Shown: positions 52,513-62,436 of the stretch, piece by piece | Position numbering within the stretch: position 1 is the stretch's first letter | Layout of the letters: every line of letters begins with the position of its first letter | Source: Pandoraea fibrosis | GTDB lineage: Bacteria > Pseudomonadota > Gammaproteobacteria > Burkholderiales > Burkholderiaceae | Direction of reading: 5' to 3' | Length of the DNA: 64,000 nt | Assembly (NCBI RefSeq): GCF_000807775.2 | Contig: NZ_CP047385.1 | Span: 3,596,001 to 3,660,000, forward strand | The notes under the pieces: generated by a model | The model's database searches: none | Told to the model about the DNA's origin: nothing | Seen by the model: the letters and a program-made list of their open reading frames with translations, nothing else | Position numbers and translations under genes: made by a program

Positions 52513-55500
52513 TCAGTGCAGGGCCGAATTACGACTTGGGTGCGGATAAAAGGACTGTCCCAACTCTGCCAGCAACGATGCCAATTGCGGATCGCGAACG
52601 AAGCTGGCGGCGGAATCGGCGGCCAGAATCGCTTCGGGGGTCTGTGGGCGCGCAATCAGAAAACCCTGCACGTAATCGACGCCAAGTTCCGAGAGCGCCT
52701 CAAGCGTAGCGGCATCTTCCACCCACTCCGCCACGCTGCGAATGCCCAGATTCTTCGCGAGCGCCACAATCGCTTCGACAATCGCCAGATTGGCCGGATG
52801 TGCCGCCATGCTCTTGACGAATGCACCATCGATCTTGATGGCGTCGACGGCGAGATCCTTCAGATAGGAAAACGAACTGAACCCCGCACCGAAATCGTCG
52901 AGCGCGATGCGCCCGCCCAATTGATGAATCCGGTCGACGAACCGGCGCGTATTGTCGAGATCGTGAAGCGCCACGGTTTCCGTGATTTCGATACAGAGCA
53001 ATCCGACGGCACGCTCATGGGCCGCCAGCGTCGCAAAAATGTCTCGCACGAAATGCTCATCGTTGAGCGACGCCCCTGACAAATTCACGCAAACGAACTT
53101 GGTCTTCGAGAGCCGATCGCGGTGCTGATCGATCCAGGTGAGCGTGTTCGTCAGTACCCATTTGTCGATCATGCCGATGCTGCCGTTCTCCTCGGCCGCA
53201 CTGATGATGCGCGAAGCCGGCACGATATTGCCGTCCGAATCGCGCATGCGCAGCAGCACCTCGAAGTTGAGCGACTCGCCGGGCGACGCCATCTCCATGA
53301 TCGGCTGCATTTCGAGAAACAGTGTGTTCGGCGTGAGTCCGGCATCCAGCGCGTCGATCAGCCGCAATTCCGCAAGACGCTCGCGGAACGCCGCTGCACC
53401 GCGTTCGTAGACGACCAGTTCGCGGCGGCTCTTCTTGGCTTCGCGGCATGCGCGATCGGCAGAAGAAATCGCATCCGGCACCCGCATGTCCGCCGTCAGT
53501 TCGATCACCCCGGCCGACGCACGCACCTGAAATGCGCGATCCCCGATCTGATAGGGCTCGCCGGCAATCGCGTCGACCAGCCGGCGCGCCACTGCCGCCG
53601 CCTCCTTGATCGTCGCGTCGCGGAAGACCACGATGAATTCATCGCCACCGGTGCGGCCCACGCTCTGATCCGTCGACAAGCGCGCCCGCATGCGATCGCA
53701 CGCCTGACGCAATACCTCGTCTCCCGACGCATGGCCGAAGAGGTCGTTGACGAGCTTGAAGCGATCCAGATCCAGATAGGCAAGCGCCGCCGGCCGGGCG
53801 TCGGACAATGTCCGAATGGCCTCGCCAAGCGACTTCTCGATGCCGCGTCGGTTCGATACCCCCGTCAGCGGGTCGTTCTCCGCCAGATAGCGCAGTTGCT
53901 CCATCGTGCGGGCGCGTTCGGTGATGTCTTGCAGCGACCCTTCGATTCGTCCATCGGCGAAGATCGCCTTGACGAGGTAGCGGCTCGTGCGGCCATCGTC
54001 GCGTGGCAGCGAAAGGATTTCCAGCTCCGACTCTTCGCTGTGCTGCGCAACGTCGAGCAACATGCGCCAGGTGTTCTGTCCGAAGAACTGATCCCAGCGG
54101 AACGCCCGCCCCTCGGTATTGGGAATGCCCAACATCGTGTGCAACGCGGCATTCCCGCGGACGAACACTCCCTGATCGTTGAGCGTGAACAGCCCCACCG
54201 GCGTCACGTCGTAGGCATTGCGAAGTTCGGTCTGCGCTTCGAGCTTGCCCTTGTGCTCGGCCCGCATCTGCTCGGCGATGGCCAGCGCCGCCATGAGGCT
54301 CGAGAACAGCGCAGCGGTGACGCTGTTCAGCGCCGACGACAACGCCCGCGCATTGAACGCCGCGGCGATCACTTCGGAAAACGTGGCGAACAGCACAATG
54401 GCCAGCGAGGCGCTATACCAGATCGCAACACGCGAGCGCGTCATCACGAGAATGCGGGCGAGCAGCACCAGCACGATCACGATACCGAGCGCAGCCACCG
54501 CCCAGAGCACCGGAATGAAGTGCGCATACGGCAGCGCAATGGCGGCACAGCACAGCACCACACCGGCCCATTGCAGCGCCATCACCATCCATCGCAAGCC
54601 GATCAGCCGCAGCTCCCGCTTGAAGAGCTGGGTGAACAACGAATAGGTCAGTACGTAGTAAATGGCGAACGTCGCCTTGCGAACCAGGGCATCCCACTCG
54701 GTCGGAATGGCGCGCTCCAGCCACTGCGTGTCTGCACCGAGCGAGTTCGCTGCCAGTCGCAGATTGCCGATCAGCCACGCCGCAAACAGCACGTACAGCC
54801 ATTCCTTGTTGATGATGGCGGTCACGAGCACGAATGCGGAAAGCGTGAGCAGACCGCCTTCGAGCAGACCGTTGCTGCGGTGGAATTCCTTCTCCGAAAC
54901 ACGCAACTGAGACGCCGGCCATGCCACCAGCGAGAGATGGGCCGGCCCGGAGAACGTGCCTTCGCAAAGCAGCGTCACGGGCGCGACGAGATGACCGAGG
55001 TCAATCGCAAAGCCCGCCTTCGACAAGCGGATAGCGCCGCTCACGCCGTTGCGATCTGCGCGGCCAATGGCGGGGGCATCGGGATTGCGCCAGCACGCAA
55101 GCGTTTGCGCGTGACGCGAAGGGAATTCGATGACAGTGTTCTGCTCGTCGCCCACCGCCGGAACCGTGACACGAAACCAGACGGGCGCTTCGGACAGATG
55201 CGTGCTGAATTGCTGAACGACCGGTGCGCGCTCCAGCGAGCCCTGCACCAGGGGTGGCCCGAACGTCGCGGGAAGATCGCCTTGCGCCTGAAAGCTCAAC
55301 GGCGTGGCCCCCCGCACAGCGTACTGACTCTCCTGAAACATGAGCACGATGCCCGAGAGCAGCATGATCGCTGCGGGCACGGCATACAGCGAAATACTAC
55401 GAAACAGTTCGTCGAGCCGTGCGGTAATACGCCAACGACGCCGCGTGCCAGTGAGTTCGGCCAGTTCATCGGCGAAATCGTTCGTATTGCGGCCGTGATC

Positions 55501-55530
55501 GTCACGCTCGTTGCCGAGTTCCCCCGCCAT
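52513..55530 (-). CDS. Membrane PAS-GGDEF-EAL protein with variant EVL motif
   Basis: A 1005-residue protein. TM1 (about 50-68) precedes a periplasmic beta-rich domain (about 75-225), seven helices (about 230-430, 7TM-type sensor), a PAS-like domain (about 440-560, with YDVTPVGLFTLNDQGVFVRGNAALHTMLG), a GGDEF domain (about 575-730) with GRTGGDEF but no I-site, and an EAL domain (about 740-985). There the signature reads FEVLLR instead of EALLR; NLSG, EITET, DDFGAGFSS, IKIDGAF and AEWVE are present, so catalysis may be retained. It should synthesise and/or degrade c-di-GMP in response to an envelope signal. It is 214 bp downstream of the FeeM-like gene. Confidence 0.92.
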   Translation of the reverse strand: MAGELGNERDDHGRNTNDFADELAELTGTRRRWRITARLDELFRSISLYAVPAAIMLLSGIVLMFQESQYAVRGATPLSFQAQGDLPATFGPPLVQGSLERAPVVQQFSTHLSEAPVWFRVTVPAVGDEQNTVIEFPSRHAQTLACWRNPDAPAIGRADRNGVSGAIRLSKAGFAIDLGHLVAPVTLLCEGTFSGPAHLSLVAWPASQLRVSEKEFHRSNGLLEGGLLTLSAFVLVTAIINKEWLYVLFAAWLIGNLRLAANSLGADTQWLERAIPTEWDALVRKATFAIYYVLTYSLFTQLFKRELRLIGLRWMVMALQWAGVVLCCAAIALPYAHFIPVLWAVAALGIVIVLVLLARILVMTRSRVAIWYSASLAIVLFATFSEVIAAAFNARALSSALNSVTAALFSSLMAALAIAEQMRAEHKGKLEAQTELRNAYDVTPVGLFTLNDQGVFVRGNAALHTMLGIPNTEGRAFRWDQFFGQNTWRMLLDVAQHSEESELEILSLPRDDGRTSRYLVKAIFADGRIEGSLQDITERARTMEQLRYLAENDPLTGVSNRRGIEKSLGEAIRTLSDARPAALAYLDLDRFKLVNDLFGHASGDEVLRQACDRMRARLSTDQSVGRTGGDEFIVVFRDATIKEAAAVARRLVDAIAGEPYQIGDRAFQVRASAGVIELTADMRVPDAISSADRACREAKKSRRELVVYERGAAAFRERLAELRLIDALDAGLTPNTLFLEMQPIMEMASPGESLNFEVLLRMRDSDGNIVPASRIISAAEENGSIGMIDKWVLTNTLTWIDQHRDRLSKTKFVCVNLSGASLNDEHFVRDIFATLAAHERAVGLLCIEITETVALHDLDNTRRFVDRIHQLGGRIALDDFGAGFSSFSYLKDLAVDAIKIDGAFVKSMAAHPANLAIVEAIVALAKNLGIRSVAEWVEDAATLEALSELGVDYVQGFLIARPQTPEAILAADSAASFVRDPQLASLLAELGQSFYPHPSRNSALH

Positions 55531-55744
55531 ATGACTCTTATGCCCTTATCTCGTTGGTCGCCCCCGCGTTGGTCTTGCGGGCAAGGCGCATCTCTCGCCC
55601 TGCCGGCCGGGCCGGCCCTGTCCCGCGCAGCCGGTATTCCGGCCTGCACGGTCAGGTGTCTCTCGCCCGTCCTGCCCGTTACCGCCGTCGCCGCAAAAAT
55701 CACGGTTTGCGCACGACGGGATAACGATAGTTCGAATAACGGCA

Positions 55745-56617
55745 TTACACCGCCAGGCTGAAGCCTGATGCTACGCATCGTACCTCGTCGGCACCAAAAG
55801 ATAAATCCCGGAGATGCGCGTCAATACTGGCTTCACCCGACGATGCGCCCCGCACATCCTCCCCGTCGCCCGGCACCCCCAGTCGCAAGTCCGGGTGATG
55901 TGTCAGGCACATGTAGGCAAACAACGGATGCTCCGCGGCCTGCCAGCGTGAACGGGCCTGCGCCACGTCCAGTGCCAGCACGCGATGCCCGATACCGCCC
56001 ACATGCGCCATCGGAATCAACGCTTGCGAGGGGAACACGTCGACAAACATCAGCGCTTCGTACTGCCGATGCAAAGGCGGACGCGCAGTAATCACCATCC
56101 AGTCGATGCCGGAGAGCAGGCAATACTGGTAGAACGCCTTGAACAGCGCCGTCTTGACGACGCGCCCGACCGGCCCGGCCACCACGCCCAGACGGGTCGC
56201 CTCGGCCAGTGCCGCATTCCCCAGCCACTCTGGCAACGGTGCCGAGTCCTCCAGATGCAATGACTGATAGCGGTTGGTCTGGATGCGCATCGTGCCGAGC
56301 ACAGCACCATCGAGCCTCGCGCGCGCGACGAGCACGATGGAACCCGCCTCACGATCGCTGGCCTCCGGCTCGCTCAAGGTGGCAGCGAGTTCGGGGAGAT
56401 GGCGTCCATAGGCGGCCTGACGCATGGCGACCGCATCGCGCAACGCCGCTTCATCGCTCGCAATGGTCACGGTAAAGGGCAGCCGCTCTTCGCGCATGGC
56501 ATGGAGATCGGAAACCGGAGAGCGAGCCGCCGGCGACAACGCCTGACGACGATGGCCGGCCGACCGGTCGGTTTCAGTGATGGAAAGGACATCCGAGGCT
56601 TGTGAAAGGTCAAACAT
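55745..56617 (-). CDS. FeeM-like N-acyl amino acid synthase (GNAT fold)
   Basis: A 290-residue protein whose central part (about 45-230) has the GNAT pattern of long-chain N-acyl amino acid synthases: AMRQAAYGRHLP near the acyl-binding start, VLVARARLDGAVLGTMRIQTNRY, and EATRLGVVAGPVGRVVKTALFKAFYQYCLLSGIDWMVITARPPLHRQYEALMF, with ERxxV-like placement of EATRL. Such enzymes join acyl-ACP to amino acids. The ATG at 56617 follows AAGGAG at 8 bp. The C-terminal about 50 residues are acidic and not family-like. No acyl carrier protein gene is adjacent. A homoserine-lactone-type synthase or another GNAT enzyme is the alternative. Confidence 0.65.
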   Translation of the reverse strand: MFDLSQASDVLSITETDRSAGHRRQALSPAARSPVSDLHAMREERLPFTVTIASDEAALRDAVAMRQAAYGRHLPELAATLSEPEASDREAGSIVLVARARLDGAVLGTMRIQTNRYQSLHLEDSAPLPEWLGNAALAEATRLGVVAGPVGRVVKTALFKAFYQYCLLSGIDWMVITARPPLHRQYEALMFVDVFPSQALIPMAHVGGIGHRVLALDVAQARSRWQAAEHPLFAYMCLTHHPDLRLGVPGDGEDVRGASSGEASIDAHLRDLSFGADEVRCVASGFSLAV

Positions 56618-56980
56618 GATTGACACTCCTTAAGGTCAAAAGTGGGCTGGTGCCATGCTCGGGCGATCTCGCCGATGCATCGCACCATTCCTTTCTTGAT
56701 CCGCCGGGGCGAAGTGTCAAGTGCTTATTTCTCTTGGTTTTTTCATCGTTTCGGGAGCGCCTCACGCCCGCCCCACCTCGCGCCGCACCCATCGCCCGGG
56801 AACCCGCGTCGCGTCGAGTCAAACCGCCCCTACCCCGTTCGACCCACGGGGCGATGCGGCGGGCAGTGTCACCTATTTGCGACAGTTGCCGTTCGATGAA
56901 AGACTCTGGCAAAATGCTAAACGTGTTTACTATTCAATGACGGTGCCGCCGGATGGCTGCGCCGTCTTTTTTGCGGCGCA
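56618..56980. other. Divergent 363-bp intergenic region with MarR promoter
   Basis: Holds the divergent promoters of the FeeM-like gene and the MarR gene. The MarR operator candidate lies at its right end. Open frames in its left 300 bp have no ribosome binding site or recognisable product. Confidence 0.45.
56913..56934. promoter_or_regulatory. Candidate MarR operator
   Basis: TAAAC-GT-GTTTA (56918-56929) with outer AAT (56913-56915) and ATT (56932-56934) at equal distances gives a 22-bp symmetric element, 47 bp before the MarR gene. Its size and symmetry fit MarR-family sites. Confidence 0.6.
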
Positions 56981-57466
56981 ATGTCGAAAATCGATTGGTC
57001 TTCCCGCTTCGGCACGCTGGTGCATGACACCGCACGCGTCTACTCGCGGCTGTTCGACCGGCGCGCTCGCGGAAATTTCGATCTCACCCGGGCGCAGTGC
57101 AGCGTGCTGGTGATGCTGCATCGCTACGGCGTGCAGACGCAGGCCGAATTGGCCGAACGCATGGAGTTGACGCCAATGGCGCTCGTCAGGTTGTTGGACC
57201 GGCTCAGGGAAAAGGGTCTCGTGCGCCGCGAGCGCGACCCGAACGACAAACGTGCTCACCTGCTGTACCTGACCGAGGCCTCGGAGGCGAAGATCGACAC
57301 GATCGTCGCCTTCGCCAACGTGACCGAGCGCGAGGCGCTGGCCGACCTCACCCCGACTGAGCGTGCCGAGTTGTCGCGTTTGCTGGGCAAGGTGCTAGCG
57401 AATCTCACGCGCGCTGAAGCGCAATGCCCGGCCCCGGCGCGCCGGGCCGGGGCCGGGCCGGGATAA
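56981..57466 (+). CDS. MarR-family transcriptional regulator
   Basis: A 161-residue winged-helix regulator. The DNA-binding part (about 35-105) reads LTRAQCSVLVMLHRYGVQTQAELAERMELTPMALVRLLDRLREKGLVRRERDPNDKRAHLLYLTE, with the wing RDPNDKRAH intact. N- and C-terminal helices form the dimer. The ribosome binding site is weak. It lies 97 bp upstream of the EmrB-like exporter on the same strand and probably represses both, responding to small phenolic or drug ligands. The GC-rich C-terminus ends in RRAGAGPG. Confidence 0.9.
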   Translation: MSKIDWSSRFGTLVHDTARVYSRLFDRRARGNFDLTRAQCSVLVMLHRYGVQTQAELAERMELTPMALVRLLDRLREKGLVRRERDPNDKRAHLLYLTEASEAKIDTIVAFANVTEREALADLTPTERAELSRLLGKVLANLTRAEAQCPAPARRAGAGPG

Positions 57467-57563
57467 GCCACAGTACCCCGCACGTGCAGGAGACAACGCG
57501 GACGAAGGCCTCTCCTTCGCTTCGCCATCACGACAAGAACAACGAACGACCAGAGGAATTACC

Positions 57564-59102
57564 GTGGCATCCCCGCAAAAAGTTGGCGATCCGGGCAAAC
57601 ACCGCGCGCTCGTCAGCATGTCCGTCATGCTCGCGACGGTGTTGCAGACGCTCGACAGCACCATCGCCAACGTTGCCCTGCCCCATATGCAAGGCAGCCT
57701 TTCCGCCTCGCAGGACTCGATTACCTGGGTACTGACGTCCTATATCGTGGCGGCCGCCATTGCGACACCGCTCACCGGTACGCTGTGCGCCCGCTTCGGA
57801 CGCCGGCGCGTCTTCCTGTGGTCGGTCGCCGGCTTCACGATGGCATCTGCCCTGTGCGGCATGGCGCAATCGCTTACGGAAATTGTCGCGGCACGTCTGC
57901 TTCAGGGGATTTGCGGTGCGGCGCTCGTGCCGCTCTCGCAGGCGACCATGCTCGACATCAACCCGCCGCACAAGCATGGCTCGGCGATGGCGGTCTTCGG
58001 CATGGGGGTGATGGTAGGCCCCATTCTCGGGCCATCGCTGGGTGGCTGGCTGACCGACAGCTACAACTGGCGCTGGGTGTTCTACATCAACCTGCCCATC
58101 GGGCTGATCGCCTTTCTCGGCATTGCCGCTTATCTGAAAGAGCCCCCTGAGCAAAAAGCCGGGAAGTTCGATGTATTGGGCTTCGTTACCCTGAGTCTGG
58201 CCATCGGCCTGCTGCAATTGCTGCTTGACCGGGGCGAACAACAGGACTGGCTGAATTCCACGGAAATCTGGCTGGAGATGCTCGGCGCGATCATCTGCTT
58301 CGCTTACTTCATCGTTCATACCTGGACAGCCGGCGAGCACTCGTTCTTCGACCGGGCATTGCTGCGCGACCGAAATTTCAACACGGGGGTGGTCTATATC
58401 TTCGTGGTCGGCATCATTCTCTACGCCACGCGCGCCCTGCTTCCACCGATGCTGCAAAGCCTGTTCGGCTATCCCGCCATTCTGACGGGGTGGGTGACTG
58501 CGCCGTCCGGGGCGGGCACCATGGCAGCGATGCTGATCGTCGGACGCCTGGTCGGCAAGGTCGACGTTCGCTACCTGCTTGGCTTCGGCTTCGCGTTGAC
58601 CGCCTATTCGCTCTACTTGATGGCCGGATACTCGCTCACGCTGCGTCCATCGGACATTGTCTGGCCGGGGGTCATACAGGGCTTCGGACTTGGCTTCGTC
58701 TTCGTGCCGCTCACCACCGTCACGTTCGCGACGCTGCCCGGAACATTGCGCGCCGATGGGGCGGCGATCTATAGCCTGTCACGCAACATCGGCAGCAGCA
58801 TTGGCATCTCGGTCGTACAGACGCTGCTCACACAGAACACGCAGGTCAATCACGCTGTGCTCTCCGAGTACATCACACCGTTCACGCAAGGCATCGAGGC
58901 CTATGTACAGACGTACGGTGCCGCCGCGATGGCCGCCCTCAATGCCGAAGTGACCCGACAGGCGACCATGATTGCCTATCTGGATGACTTCAGACTCATG
59001 ATGGCGCTCACGCTCGCGGTCATGCCACTGCTGCTCTTTATTCGCATGAAGAAGAAGGCGCCCGGCGAAGTGGACGAGATAGTGCACGTGGCGGCGGACT
59101 GA
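57564..59102 (+). CDS. EmrB/QacA-type MFS exporter (DHA2, 14 TM)
   Basis: A 512-residue exporter with 14 transmembrane helices: VSMSVMLATVLQTLDSTIANVALPHMQGSLSASQDSITWVLTSYIVAAAIATPLTGTL in TM1-2, RRRVFLWSVAGFTMASALCGMA, the motif C LGPSLGGWLTDSYNWRWVFYINLPIG and FGLGFVFVPLTTVTFATLP. The GTG start follows AGAGGAATTACC. No EmrA adaptor is adjacent, so it may act alone across the inner membrane or share a distant adaptor. The MarR regulator is upstream. It is convergent with the next gene, with 2 bp between stops. Confidence 0.92.
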   Translation: MASPQKVGDPGKHRALVSMSVMLATVLQTLDSTIANVALPHMQGSLSASQDSITWVLTSYIVAAAIATPLTGTLCARFGRRRVFLWSVAGFTMASALCGMAQSLTEIVAARLLQGICGAALVPLSQATMLDINPPHKHGSAMAVFGMGVMVGPILGPSLGGWLTDSYNWRWVFYINLPIGLIAFLGIAAYLKEPPEQKAGKFDVLGFVTLSLAIGLLQLLLDRGEQQDWLNSTEIWLEMLGAIICFAYFIVHTWTAGEHSFFDRALLRDRNFNTGVVYIFVVGIILYATRALLPPMLQSLFGYPAILTGWVTAPSGAGTMAAMLIVGRLVGKVDVRYLLGFGFALTAYSLYLMAGYSLTLRPSDIVWPGVIQGFGLGFVFVPLTTVTFATLPGTLRADGAAIYSLSRNIGSSIGISVVQTLLTQNTQVNHAVLSEYITPFTQGIEAYVQTYGAAAMAALNAEVTRQATMIAYLDDFRLMMALTLAVMPLLLFIRMKKKAPGEVDEIVHVAAD

Positions 59103-59104
59103 CC

Positions 59105-59515
59105 CTAAGATTTGACGCGGCGCGCTGGCGCCGCGCGCTTTCCCTCCCCGCGTGGCTGACGAGGCTTGCGTGGCTTCGGCTCCACGCCGATGCGCGGGTC
59201 GCCGGCCAGGACTCGCGCCGTCAAATGTCGCGCGACGGATTCGAACTCGACCTCGCTCTGCGGCAAATACAACCATTTCCCCAACACCGGATGCGGGCGC
59301 AATGCCGGCATTTCGGCGATGAGCGATGCATGGTGTTCCCGCGAGGTACATACGAGCAACCCATCCCATGGGGCGTCGCGATCGATGACCGCCAGACATT
59401 GCAAGCCGTGGACGTAAGCGGCATCCGCCCCGAACATTTTTCGCGGGAGATAGGTCTCCTCGTTTTCGAACGGCTCAAAGATCCAGAGTAGCGAATTACG
59501 AATAGTCGATGGCAC
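59105..59515 (-). CDS. Hypothetical protein, TfoX N-terminal/YjbR-like
   Basis: A 136-residue protein. The PFENEETYLPRKMFGADAAYVHGLQCLAVIDRDAPWDGLLVCTSREHHASLI part (about 15-70) has the RxMFG start and strand-rich pattern of TfoX N-terminal-like proteins, followed by HPVLGKWLYLPQSEVEFESVARHLTARVLA, and the last about 30 residues are basic and Pro-rich (KPRKPRQPRGEGKRAAPARRVKS), as in nucleic-acid-associated tails. Family assignment is by eye and tentative. The ribosome binding site is weak. Confidence 0.65.
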   Translation of the reverse strand: MPSTIRNSLLWIFEPFENEETYLPRKMFGADAAYVHGLQCLAVIDRDAPWDGLLVCTSREHHASLIAEMPALRPHPVLGKWLYLPQSEVEFESVARHLTARVLAGDPRIGVEPKPRKPRQPRGEGKRAAPARRVKS

Positions 59516-59742
59516 GGCGTCACTTTCTTAATAAGAACAGGGGATGACAACTCAAAAAACCAGACTCATGGCATGGCATTACGAAACGCAAAGTGCACAA
59601 ATCACACCAATACTTTCATTGCGTTTCAAAAAAGCAACATCCTATGGATATCAAACAGCTACCCATTGAACATTTGGAGATATCAATCTACTTTAGCGCC
59701 ACGGGGTATTTCAAACGAATTCAATAGCCACGGGAGTGTGCC

Positions 59743-62436
59743 ATGCACGCCTCACCGCCGTTGTCGTCTGATTCCCGCCCCATTCGTCGCTGCCCGCATC
59801 GTTTGCGGCCACTGATTTTAGCCGTATCCCTCTGCCTTCCCGGCCTGGCAAAAGCCGCGTGTGACAACACCGCACCTGCGAGCGGCACGACCGTCACCTG
59901 TACGGGCACCGACACAAGCGTGACTGCACAACCCGGCAGCACCAACGTCACCGTCAACGTGACCAGCGGCAGCACCATATCGTTCACACAGACGCTGCCG
60001 AACACCGCCGCCCTCTCCGTCGACACCTCCAGCACGATCACCAATGCCGGCACCGTCAAGTTCACCGGCACCCCGACAGGCGGTCGCGGTGCGGGCATGC
60101 TCGGCACCGGCAATGGCAATACGCTGGTGAACACGTCCACCGGTGTCATTACGACTACCGGCGACCGAAACGACGGCATGGCGATCGACGGCAACAACAG
60201 CTCGCTCACGAACAACGGCACCATCACGGTTTCCGGCCCCACCTCCTATGGCATGACCGCCGCGTGGGGACAAGCGTCCGGCCGGGGCCAGAACAACACC
60301 TTCGTGAACACCGGCACAATAACCGCCAACGGATCCGGCAGCCGAGCCATCAGCGTCGTCGGCGGCCAGAGCACGGTGACAAACTCGGGCACGCTGATCA
60401 CAACGGGAGGCGTCGCATCGAACCGTTCGTTCACCGTCTTCATGCAAGGGAATAACAATACGCTGACTAACAGCGGCTACATCGAAGCCCGCGGGGTCAA
60501 CAGCGACGCCGTTGTCTCGAACACCGGTCAGGGATTCACTTCGTCCATCGTGAATCAGGCGGGCGGTCAAATCATCAGCCGTCAGGGCTTCGGTGTGCGC
60601 ACCGTGAACGGCACGATCTCGATCACCAATGCCGGGTTGATCCAAAGCGATGCGGGCACTGCCATCGCGATGAACTCGGCGGCAAGCGCCAACACGCTCA
60701 CATTGCAGACCGGCTCGCAAATTATCGGCACCGCCGATGGCGGCGCAAGCGCTGTGAGCCGGTTGATCCTGCAAGGCACCGGCACGGCAAGCAATGCGTT
60801 TGTCAACTTCGGCACCCTGCTCGCACAAGGCAGCAACTGGACGTGGAGCGGCAGCGGCAACTTCACGACCGCGCAGATCCAGAGTGGCATCTTCAATCTG
60901 ACGAGCACCCTCGGCGGCGCCACGACGACCGTCGCCGCCGGCGCCACGCTGACCGGCACGGGCACGCTCACGGGCAACGTCACCAACCAGGGGACGATTC
61001 ACCCGGGCGACGGGGCGGGCAACGGAACCCTCACACTCGTCGGCAACTACACCGGCCAGAACGGCACGCTCGCCATCGATACGGTGCTAGGCGACGACAC
61101 CTCCCGCGTCGCGCCGCTCACGGTCAATGGCGGTGCAATGAGCGGCAACACGGCGATTGCCGTAAACAATCTGGGCGGACTCGGCGGATTGACCACGGGC
61201 AACGGCATCCCGATGGTGCTGGCCACCGGCGGCGCAACGTCGAGCGCGTCGGCCTTTGCCCTGAATGGCACCGTCAGCGCAGGCGCCTATACGTATTACC
61301 TGTACAAGGGCGGCACAACGCCGGGCAGCGAGCAAAGCTGGTATCTGCGCTCATCGGTACCCGTCGCTACGACGCTCACCACTGTCGATCCGGTGACCGG
61401 TGCGCCGGTCACCGTGGTCGAAGAGCCGATCCCCGCCACGGGCAGCCCCGCGGTAGCACCGCTGGGGAGCGATCCGGTACCGATCTACCGCGTCGAGGTG
61501 CCCGTGTACTCGATCATGCCGGAACTGTCCCGCACGGCGGGCTTCGCGCAATTGGGGACGTTTCACGAGCGCCAGGGACAGCAAGGACTGCTCGATGAGC
61601 ACGGCTGGCTGACCGATGGCTGGGTACGTGTCTGGGGACAGACCGAACAACTGCGCAGCAAAGGCGATGTGACACCGCAATTCGACGGCAATATCGGTGG
61701 CGTACAGCTCGGACACGATGTCTTCGCTCGCCGCGCCGATAGCGGGCATAGCGATCACGTTGGTATTCTGGGTGGCTGGACCCGTGCAACGGGTGATGTG
61801 CAAGGTCTTGCGCTGGGCGCACCGAGCACGCCGGCCGGATCGCTCGGGCTCGACATGTACAGCGGCGGCCTGTACTGGACGCATGTGATGCCCGGCGGGG
61901 CCTATACCGATGCCGTACTGCTGGCGTCGGCGTTGCAGTTTCAGACACGCCCTGCCAGCGGACTGAATCGCGACGTCAACGGGAAAGCGCTGGCAGCATC
62001 GCTGGAAACCGGCTGGCCCATTCCCCTCACGTCGTCGCTCACGCTCGAGCCACAAGCGCAGATCATCTGGCAACATCAATCGATCAACGACTTCAACGAC
62101 AGCATTTCCAGCGTGTCGTTCGGCAATACCAACAGTTGGCTCGCACGCCTGGGCGCGCGACTCGAAGGCAATTACGACGGCGCACGCGGCCTGCTGCGCC
62201 CTTACCTGTTATTCAACCTGCTGCACAGTTTCGGCAGCGAAGGCCGGGTCGTTTTCGGTGGCTCCACGCCCGTCGTGACCAACGCAAACAGCACCTCGGC
62301 GCAGTTCGGCATTGGCATGGCCGGACGCTTCAACAAGTCTGCCAGTGTCTATGCCACGCTCGCCTACCTCACGCAGCTCGACAATACGCGCCAGCAGAGT
62401 GTCTCCGCGACGCTCGGTCTGCGCTGGACCTGGTAG
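59743..62436 (+). CDS. Autotransporter (type Va) with beta-helix passenger
   Basis: An 897-residue secreted protein. A long signal (1-38, Arg-rich n-region, cleaved near LAKA-ACD) leads to a Thr/Asn/Gly/Ser-rich passenger (about 40-560) made of short repeats such as SSTITNAGTVKFTG, NNSSLTNNGTITVSGP and NNTLTNSGYIEARG, a beta-helix pattern. The C-terminal about 290 residues form the autotransporter barrel (DGWVRVWGQTEQLRSKG, GGWTRATGDVQG, final strand VSATLGLRWTW ending in an aromatic residue). No visible protease triad, so an adhesin-like surface protein. Upstream 227 bp are AT-rich and non-coding. Confidence 0.9.
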   Translation: MHASPPLSSDSRPIRRCPHRLRPLILAVSLCLPGLAKAACDNTAPASGTTVTCTGTDTSVTAQPGSTNVTVNVTSGSTISFTQTLPNTAALSVDTSSTITNAGTVKFTGTPTGGRGAGMLGTGNGNTLVNTSTGVITTTGDRNDGMAIDGNNSSLTNNGTITVSGPTSYGMTAAWGQASGRGQNNTFVNTGTITANGSGSRAISVVGGQSTVTNSGTLITTGGVASNRSFTVFMQGNNNTLTNSGYIEARGVNSDAVVSNTGQGFTSSIVNQAGGQIISRQGFGVRTVNGTISITNAGLIQSDAGTAIAMNSAASANTLTLQTGSQIIGTADGGASAVSRLILQGTGTASNAFVNFGTLLAQGSNWTWSGSGNFTTAQIQSGIFNLTSTLGGATTTVAAGATLTGTGTLTGNVTNQGTIHPGDGAGNGTLTLVGNYTGQNGTLAIDTVLGDDTSRVAPLTVNGGAMSGNTAIAVNNLGGLGGLTTGNGIPMVLATGGATSSASAFALNGTVSAGAYTYYLYKGGTTPGSEQSWYLRSSVPVATTLTTVDPVTGAPVTVVEEPIPATGSPAVAPLGSDPVPIYRVEVPVYSIMPELSRTAGFAQLGTFHERQGQQGLLDEHGWLTDGWVRVWGQTEQLRSKGDVTPQFDGNIGGVQLGHDVFARRADSGHSDHVGILGGWTRATGDVQGLALGAPSTPAGSLGLDMYSGGLYWTHVMPGGAYTDAVLLASALQFQTRPASGLNRDVNGKALAASLETGWPIPLTSSLTLEPQAQIIWQHQSINDFNDSISSVSFGNTNSWLARLGARLEGNYDGARGLLRPYLLFNLLHSFGSEGRVVFGGSTPVVTNANSTSAQFGIGMAGRFNKSASVYATLAYLTQLDNTRQQSVSATLGLRWTW

